27,084 nucleotides of DNA. Origin: Actinobacteria bacterium UBA2184. GTDB lineage: Bacteria > Actinomycetota > Coriobacteriia > Anaerosomatales > Anaerosomataceae. A model generated the notes under the pieces. The model made no database searches and had not been told where the DNA came from. It saw nothing but the letters and a program-made list of their open reading frames with translations. Below, piece by piece: positions 22,033-27,084 of this stretch. Position 1 is the stretch's first letter. Every line of letters starts with the position of its first letter. The position numbers and the translations under genes are program-made. The stretch spans positions 1 to 27,084 of the forward strand of contig DCVQ01000037.1 of assembly GCA_002328745.1 (NCBI GenBank), written 5' to 3'.

Positions 22033-23268
22033 CTACGCCTCCAGGTCCGGATGACCCTCTTCGAGATCGAAGAGGTGCTGGCGGGTCTGCTCCTGCTCGC
22101 GCGGGTCGACCTCGTGCGTCTCCCGCCGCCAGAGCTTGTTGGGCAACAGGCCCTCCGGTCTGAACACGACCATCAGGACCACCACGAAGCCGAAGATCAG
22201 CATGCGGTACCGGTCGAAATCGGTCTGGACGGCAGCCTGCACGCCGGGCAGGAAGTCCGGTCCGAAGGCGTCCGGCAGCCACTTCGTGAACGTCTGGCGG
22301 ATGACCTCGGGCAGGGTGTCCAGCGCGACGGCGCCCACGATCGCGCCCGGGATCGATCCCATGCCGCCGAGCACGACCATGCACACGATGATGGTCGACT
22401 GCATGAACGGGAAGTACTGCGGGTTGATGAACTGCTGGTAGTAGCCGAAGATCGCGCCGGCCAGGCCGGCTATGCCGGCCGAGAGCACCACCGCGAGCAT
22501 CTTCACCCGGGTGGAGTGCACGCCGGCGTGATGGGCGGCGATCTCGTCTTCGCGCAGTGCGTTCCACGCGCGGCCGATCCGCGAGTTCTTGAGGTTGTTG
22601 AGCAGCCAGACGACGATGACGACCACGATGAGCAGCAGGTAGAAGAACTCGCCGGGCTTGTCGACCACCCAGCCGAAGATGTTCGGCGGCATGATGCCCG
22701 GGATGCCGCCCGGCCCGTTGGTGACGGGCTCCCAGTTGTTGAACGTGATGCGCGTGATCTCGCCGAAGGCGAGCGTGACGATGGCGAGGTAGTCACCGCG
22801 CAGCCGCAGCGTCGGGATGCCCAGAATGAAGCCGAACAGCATCGCGATGAGGACGGCGATGAGCAACACCCATCCGAAGCCGATGTGGAACCCGATGAGC
22901 TCCTCGGGGATCTGCATGGTGCGCTGGGTCACCGTGGTGAGCGCCTTGCCGATGCCATGCTCCTGCACCATGTACAGCAGTCGCGCGGTGCGAGGCGACG
23001 AGAGGATGGCGGTGGTGTAGGCGCCGATCGCCCAGAAGGCGACGTAGCCGAGGTGGAGCAGGCCGGTCTCGCCGAGCACGAGGTTGAGTCCGACGGCCAG
23101 CAGTACGTAGACGAGCGCGCGCGTGCCGACCCGCAGCCACAGCGTTTCCATGAGGCCCCACGACTCGAGCATCGGGAAGATGAGCGCCAGGGCGAGCGCC
23201 AGGGCGATGTATATCCATCGCGGCGCCCGGCGCAACGTGTCGGCGATCTTCGAGAAGAAGGTCTTCAT
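22033..23268 (-). CDS. livM: Branched-chain/amino-acid ABC importer, permease LivM
   Basis: 411 residues with about ten membrane segments. GLNLVLGETGLLHLGYVAFWAIGAY and ILGIPTLRLRGDYLAIVTLAFGEI (quoted in part: GLLHLGYVAF, LRLRGDYLAIVTL) are family landmarks, and LREDEIAAHHAGV is the EAA-like loop contacting the ATPases. It starts at ATG 23268, 2 nt after the livH stop. Confidence 0.92.
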   Translation of the reverse strand: MKTFFSKIADTLRRAPRWIYIALALALALIFPMLESWGLMETLWLRVGTRALVYVLLAVGLNLVLGETGLLHLGYVAFWAIGAYTTAILSSPRTARLLYMVQEHGIGKALTTVTQRTMQIPEELIGFHIGFGWVLLIAVLIAMLFGFILGIPTLRLRGDYLAIVTLAFGEITRITFNNWEPVTNGPGGIPGIMPPNIFGWVVDKPGEFFYLLLIVVVIVVWLLNNLKNSRIGRAWNALREDEIAAHHAGVHSTRVKMLAVVLSAGIAGLAGAIFGYYQQFINPQYFPFMQSTIIVCMVVLGGMGSIPGAIVGAVALDTLPEVIRQTFTKWLPDAFGPDFLPGVQAAVQTDFDRYRMLIFGFVVVLMVVFRPEGLLPNKLWRRETHEVDPREQEQTRQHLFDLEEGHPDLEA

Positions 23269-23270
23269 CG

Positions 23271-24491
23271 CTACACCTTCTCCTGGATGTGCTCGCCGAG
23301 TATGCCCGACGGCCTGAACATCAGGATGGCCATCAGGACCGAGAACGAGATGACGTGCTGCCACTTGGAGGAGAACTGCACGTCAGAGTTGGCGAAGAAC
23401 AGGAGCGCGAACCCGAGCAGGAAGAGGTTGCCGGTCATCAGGCGCATCGCATGCCGGGCGGAGACCGCAACGAGCGCGTCGGTGCGCTTCGAGAGGATCG
23501 TCTTGGTGGCCGAGTACGGCGCCAGGCGATAGACGTTCAGTAGCTGACGCTCGTAGGCAGGCGTGCGGAACTCCTCGGCGATGTGAGCGACGCGCCCGCG
23601 TGGCGCGCGCCAGAACTGGAAGTACAGGCCGAGGCCGAACCCCGCCACGAACAGCCAGGCCAGCAGGCCCAGCCTGAGGCCCACGCCCCACGTCTCGGCG
23701 AGACCGAGAACGAGCGAGCCCACGACGGCGCCGGGTATGTTGCCGATGCCTCCGAGCACGGCCGCGGTGAACGACTTCAGCCCGTAGAGGAAGCCGGTGT
23801 CGTACTGCAGCGACCCGTAGTACATGGCGACGAGGAAGCCGCCGACGGCGGCTAGGGCCGAGCCCATCACGAAGGTGAAGGAGATCGTCCGGTTGGTCTC
23901 GATGCCCATCATCTCGGCGGCCTCGCGGTCCTGAGAGGTGGCGCGCATCGCCTTGCCCATGCGCGTGCCCTTCACGATCCACGTCAGCAGGGCCATGAGG
24001 AGCAGGGAGGTCACGATGATGACGACCTGCAGGACGCGAATTCTCGCGCCGAACAGCTCGAACGAGCCGCTCGGCACGATGGCCGTCGGCATGATCATCG
24101 GCTCGGGACCGAAGATCACGATCAGGAGGTTCTGGAGGATGATCGACACGCCGATGGCCGAGAGCAGCGGGATGATCCGCGAGCGGCCACGAAGCGGCCG
24201 GTACGCCAGCCGCTCGATCAGCCAGCCGAGCGTCGCAGTGACCGCGACGGAGACAAGGACCGCCAGCGCGAAGTAGGCGACCTTGACCCACAGCGGCATG
24301 CCGTCATCGATGCCGGCCCAGATCAGCGTGCTCGCGGCGATGTAGCCGCCCACGGCGAATACCTCGCCGTGGGCGAAGTTGATGAGCTGCAGGACGCCGT
24401 AGACCATCGTGTAGCCGAGCGCGATGAGCGCGTAGATCATCCCGACGGTGACTCCCGACACCGTCAGGCTGAATACGTGTTCAAGTGCCAT
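23271..24491 (-). CDS. livH: Branched-chain/amino-acid ABC importer, permease LivH (extended)
   Basis: 406 residues, about 100 more than usual LivH. The core (GVTVGMIYALIALGYTMVYG, LINFAHGEVF, MRATSQDREAAEMMGI, AVLGGIGNIPGAVVGS) and the end (MFRPSGILGE) are normal. Between the Gly-rich helix near 255-265 and the final helix lies an insert of roughly 100 residues (about 272-375), with two hydrophobic stretches (276-291, 354-367) around a basic loop. ATG 24491 has AGGAAGAG upstream. It follows the livK terminator, so it may be expressed less than the binding protein. Confidence 0.9.
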   Translation of the reverse strand: MALEHVFSLTVSGVTVGMIYALIALGYTMVYGVLQLINFAHGEVFAVGGYIAASTLIWAGIDDGMPLWVKVAYFALAVLVSVAVTATLGWLIERLAYRPLRGRSRIIPLLSAIGVSIILQNLLIVIFGPEPMIMPTAIVPSGSFELFGARIRVLQVVIIVTSLLLMALLTWIVKGTRMGKAMRATSQDREAAEMMGIETNRTISFTFVMGSALAAVGGFLVAMYYGSLQYDTGFLYGLKSFTAAVLGGIGNIPGAVVGSLVLGLAETWGVGLRLGLLAWLFVAGFGLGLYFQFWRAPRGRVAHIAEEFRTPAYERQLLNVYRLAPYSATKTILSKRTDALVAVSARHAMRLMTGNLFLLGFALLFFANSDVQFSSKWQHVISFSVLMAILMFRPSGILGEHIQEKV

Positions 24492-24597
24492 TCAGCTCTT
24501 CCTGTCGTCGTTGCTGGCGCTCACCGTCATGCTCGACGGTCCAACGTGGAAAAGAGTGGTGCTCACTTTACCATGCCGCATACCTGAATGGAGATGG

Positions 24598-24628
24598 AAA
24601 AGGGGCCGGGCTCGTGGCCCGGCCCCTT
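24598..24628 (-). terminator. Intrinsic terminator between livK and livH
   Basis: A 12-bp stem (24600-24611 with 24617-24628) with 5-nt loop is followed on minus by TTTT (24601-24598, partly in the stem). It lies 21 bp after the livK stop and 107 bp before livH, so read-through would give much binding protein and less permease. Confidence 0.75.
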
Positions 24629-24648
24629 CGTCCTTACAGCGGGGTCCG

Positions 24649-25842
24649 CTAGTCAGCGATGTAGGTCCACTGACCGCCGGTGTACTCGAAGCGGGGGATG
24701 AGCTCGATGCCGCCGCCGCCGGGAACGGACACGTCGCCGTTAGCGTCGAAGGTGAGCGTACCCTGCACGCCCTGGTACTCCACGTCGTGGAGCGCCGCGA
24801 TGATGTCGGCGCCCTCGAAGGACTGGGCATCCACGATGGCCTGGACCACAGCGCCGAGTGCGTCGTAGTTGTTCTCGGCGTAGGGGCCGCCGTCCTTGCC
24901 GGTCGCGGCCTCGTACTTCTCCAGGAACGCCGCGTAACCGGGCATGGCCTCCTGCGCGAAACCGCCGAAGGTGCACAGCGCGCCCTCGACGTTGGCCGCG
25001 CCGCCGGCCTCGTCACCGATCTCGTTGCTCTTGATGCCGTCGCCGCCCATGAACTGAGCGTCGACGCCGGCCTCGATGCACTGCTTGAAGAGCAGGCCGG
25101 CCTCGCGGTGGTAACCGGTGAAGATGATGACGTCGGGACCGAAGGCCTTGATGTTGTTCACCTGGGCCGAGAAGTCCACGTCGCCCTCAGCGCACTCCTC
25201 GCGGAGCACCTGGACACCCGCGGCTTCGAGCGTGCCCTGGACCTCGTTGCCAAGAGCCACGGCATAGTCGCCGCGGTCGTCGGCCACGACGACCTTCTTG
25301 CCGCCGAGCTCGATCGCCCATGCGCCGATGGCCGCACCCTGGAGATCGTCACGCAGGCAGGTGCGGAAGAAGTTGTCGAAGCCGACCTCGGTGAGGTCAG
25401 GAGCGGTAGCCGAACCGGAGAGGACCGGGATGCCAGCCGCCTGGTAGATCGGCAGCGCAGCGTTGGTCGCGCCCGAAGTCAGGCCGCCGATGACGGCGAC
25501 GACGCCCTCATCGATGAGCTGCTGGGCCACGATCGGCGCCTCGGCAGGCTCGCCCTTGTCGTCCTTGATGACCAGCTCGATGTTGTACGTGACACCATCG
25601 ACCTCGAAGCCGCTGAAGTCCGTGGCGCCGATCTTGAGGCCCTCGGAAGCGGCGAAGCCGTAGTCGGCGAGGCCGCCGGTCAGCGACGTGTGCACGCCGA
25701 TCTTGATGGTCTCGGTCTTGCCCGAAGTGCCGTCTGTGGAAGTCCCGCCGTCTGACTTGCAGCCGGTAATGGTGAACATGCTCACCGTAAGCAGCAGAGT
25801 CAGCGCGAGCGCGAGAACCTTCCGTGTCCGCCCATGCGCCAT
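24649..25842 (-). CDS. livK: ABC importer substrate-binding lipoprotein (LivK-like)
   Basis: 397 residues. A signal peptide with lipobox TITGC (Cys 28) is followed by a Ser/Gly/Thr linker and a type I periplasmic-binding fold (IKIGVHTSLTGGLADYG at its start, VVAVIGGLTSGATNAALPIYQAAGIPVLSGSA quoted in parts). It is first in the operon, with AAGGGGG before ATG 25842. Ligand cannot be read from sequence; branched-chain amino acids are the default, but the ornithine-degradation genes nearby make a basic or other fermentable amino acid possible. Confidence 0.9.
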   Translation of the reverse strand: MAHGRTRKVLALALTLLLTVSMFTITGCKSDGGTSTDGTSGKTETIKIGVHTSLTGGLADYGFAASEGLKIGATDFSGFEVDGVTYNIELVIKDDKGEPAEAPIVAQQLIDEGVVAVIGGLTSGATNAALPIYQAAGIPVLSGSATAPDLTEVGFDNFFRTCLRDDLQGAAIGAWAIELGGKKVVVADDRGDYAVALGNEVQGTLEAAGVQVLREECAEGDVDFSAQVNNIKAFGPDVIIFTGYHREAGLLFKQCIEAGVDAQFMGGDGIKSNEIGDEAGGAANVEGALCTFGGFAQEAMPGYAAFLEKYEAATGKDGGPYAENNYDALGAVVQAIVDAQSFEGADIIAALHDVEYQGVQGTLTFDANGDVSVPGGGGIELIPRFEYTGGQWTYIAD

Positions 25843-25862
25843 GCCTTACCCCCTTCTCGACG

Positions 25863-25896
25863 AGATAGCGTTGCTATCTGGTGGTAGCGCATTGTA
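25863..25896 (-). promoter_or_regulatory. Promoter -10 and operator-like repeat before livK
   Basis: TACAAT (25896-25891) is a good -10 on minus, without a clear -35 at the usual distance. Just downstream, AGATAGC-GTT-GCTATCT (25863-25879) is a perfect 7-bp inverted repeat that would be an operator or a 5' RNA hairpin, about 20 nt before the start codon. Confidence 0.45.
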
Positions 25897-26002
25897 ACCC
25901 ACATGCGGCGTGACAATCCATAGGATGCATATTGAGAGTGTGTTTCGACATAATGCGCGAATCTCAGGACGCGGAGCCGATCGTCGGCGCCCGGCGACGC
26001 CG

Positions 26003-26926
26003 TCAGACTACGTCTGCGAGCGCATCGTCGATCGTCGCGTGCCTGAACTCGTAGCCCGCCTCGAGGATCTTCTGCGCCGACGGCCGCTGGCTGTACACCA
26101 TATAGGGCGCCACCTCGCCCAGCACGATTCGCAGCATGAAGGTCGGCACCGGGAACCATGATGGCCGCCCGAGCGCCCGCCCGAGCGCCCGTGAGAACTC
26201 ACGCATGGTGACGGGGTTCGGGGCCGTCGCGTTCACCGGGCCCGAGACCGTATCGTGCTCGATGACGTACCGGTAGATACCTGCGATGTCGTCCAGGTGG
26301 ATCCAGGGCGTCCACTGTCGCCCGCTTCCCACAGGCCCCCCGACGAAAAGTCTCGCAGGCAGCGTCATCTTCGGCACCAGTCCTTCGCTGCCGAGCACCA
26401 GGCCCGTCCTCACCGCGACCGTGCGGACCCCGGTGGCCGCGCCGACGGCGAAGGTCGCGCGCTCCCAGTCCAGGCCCAGACGCGCGAGCCAGTCGCTCCC
26501 CGCAGCCGCATCCTCCGGCAGCACGGCGTCTCCCGCGTCACCGTAGTAGCCCACCGCGCTCGCACCCACGTACGCCGAAGGCCCCCGGCCGGAGGAGCGG
26601 GCAAGGTCTATCGCGTCCGACAGGGCTGCGGCGGTGTCGAGACGGCTCTCTCGCAGCAGCCGCTTGCGCTCATCGTTCCATCGCATGACGATCGGGTGGC
26701 CGGAAAGATTCACCACGACGTCGGAGCCGGCGACCTGGTCGGCCCATGCTGATGACGCCCGGCTCTCCGGGCTCGCGTAGTCGAACGCGACCTCCGTGAG
26801 CCCCGGCCTCATCGGGAATCGTCCAGGCCGGTGCGAGAGCCACACGACCTCGTGGCCGGCCTCGAGCAGCTGCCCGGTGAGCTCCTGGCCGATGAACCCG
26901 TTCCCGCCCGCTATCGCTATCCTCAT
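26003..26926 (-). CDS. NAD(P)-binding epimerase-like protein, TIGR01777/SDR39U1 family
   Basis: 307 residues; ATG 26926 with GAGGGGG upstream. The N-terminal Rossmann motif is IAGGNGFIGQEL (4-15). Family landmarks: VVNLSGHPI, the ESRLDTAAAL segment, SAVGYYGDAG with the active-site-like Tyr, WTPWIHLDDIAGIY and a C-terminal DUF1731-like part (VPTFMLRIVLGEVA). This widespread group is related to sugar epimerases; its substrate is unknown. It stands alone on minus between the liv operon and a tRNA. Confidence 0.9.
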   Translation of the reverse strand: MRIAIAGGNGFIGQELTGQLLEAGHEVVWLSHRPGRFPMRPGLTEVAFDYASPESRASSAWADQVAGSDVVVNLSGHPIVMRWNDERKRLLRESRLDTAAALSDAIDLARSSGRGPSAYVGASAVGYYGDAGDAVLPEDAAAGSDWLARLGLDWERATFAVGAATGVRTVAVRTGLVLGSEGLVPKMTLPARLFVGGPVGSGRQWTPWIHLDDIAGIYRYVIEHDTVSGPVNATAPNPVTMREFSRALGRALGRPSWFPVPTFMLRIVLGEVAPYMVYSQRPSAQKILEAGYEFRHATIDDALADVV

Positions 26927-27010
26927 GGCGTCCCCCTCGCCCGGTTCTTCGCCGTGTGCGGCCTTTGACACATCGTTCCCGCAAACAGCGTCCGGCAAAG
27001 CGCGCCGGCC

Positions 27011-27051
27011 GCTAAAGCAAACAGGCCAGACGCGGTTGCACGTCTGACCTG
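27011..27051 (-). terminator. Intrinsic terminator of the tRNA
   Basis: On minus, CAGGTCAGACG-8 nt-CGTCTGGCCTG (27051-27022) makes an 11-bp stem with one G-T pair and is followed by TTTGCTTT. It starts 9 nt beyond the tRNA CCA end. Confidence 0.75.
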
Positions 27052-27060
27052 CGGATTTGT

Positions 27061-27084
27061 TGGTCGCGGGGGCCGGATTCGAAC
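27061..27084 (-). tRNA. 3' end of a tRNA (partial, runs off right edge)
   Basis: On minus, the T-loop TTCGAAT, T-stem strand CCGGC, acceptor strand CCCCGCG, discriminator A and an encoded CCA are visible. The anticodon lies outside the window, so the amino acid cannot be given. Confidence 0.85.

Noticed and set aside
1..27084. CRISPR arrays, insertion sequences, integrases, phage genes
   Set aside because: No regularly spaced repeats and no transposase, integrase or phage-like protein was found on either strand.
27061..27084. tRNA-Sec or initiator tRNA for the cut-off tRNA
   Set aside because: Only the T-arm and 3' acceptor strand are visible; TTCGAAT and CCCCGCG fit many tRNAs, so no identity can be claimed.

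Overview
The window is about 27 kb of GC-rich bacterial DNA with dense coding, many GTG starts and 1-35 bp overlaps between neighbouring genes. Gene content (ornithine fermentation, an aldehyde:ferredoxin-oxidoreductase-type enzyme, a probable selenoprotein, a vapBC-like pair) fits a strictly anaerobic amino-acid-fermenting bacterium. The base composition and protein style suggest an actinobacterial lineage such as Coriobacteriia, but that is inference; there is no rRNA or other marker gene to prove it.

Left region (1-7935): two copies of one architecture. Each has a minus-strand operon starting with a cytochrome b membrane subunit, and a divergent plus-strand regulator with a FIC-like fold, an eroded FIC catalytic motif and a C-terminal winged helix. 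Copy 1 is cut by the window edge. Copy 2 is complete: cytochrome b, Tat-exported four-cluster ferredoxin, AOR-family tungsto/molybdoenzyme and a small unknown protein. The 305-bp spacer of copy 2 holds several copies of a TTCGCATAC-type site.

Middle region (7901-19213): genes for oxidative ornithine breakdown, all on minus. oraS-oraE (10554-7901) make 2,4-diaminopentanoate from D-ornithine; ord (19213-18203) and ortA-ortB (18142-16360) convert it to alanine plus acetyl-CoA. The two blocks are separated by about 5.8 kb of unrelated genes: a thiol-rich ArsR-controlled metal/organometal efflux island (10702-15538) and a VapBC-like toxin-antitoxin pair (15629-16335).

The most striking item is in that island. 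A small gene annotated naively from 13826 extends upstream to an ATG at 13883 through one in-frame UGA, which is followed at 18 nt by a perfect 7-bp hairpin with a GGG-containing loop. The product ends in Cys-Cys-COOH. This looks like a selenoprotein of the kind I recall as SaoC of a selenocysteine-assisted organometal export system. Around it sit a Cys-rich DUF2703-like protein, an ArsR repressor, two thioredoxin-like proteins, a pair of half-size permeases, a CcdA-like protein and, divergently, an ArsP-like permease.

Right region (19361-27084): a lipoprotein of unknown function, a complete branched-chain/amino-acid type ABC importer (livK, livH, livM, livG, livF order on minus, with a terminator after livK), a TIGR01777-type NAD(P)-binding protein, and the 3' end of a tRNA with its own terminator.
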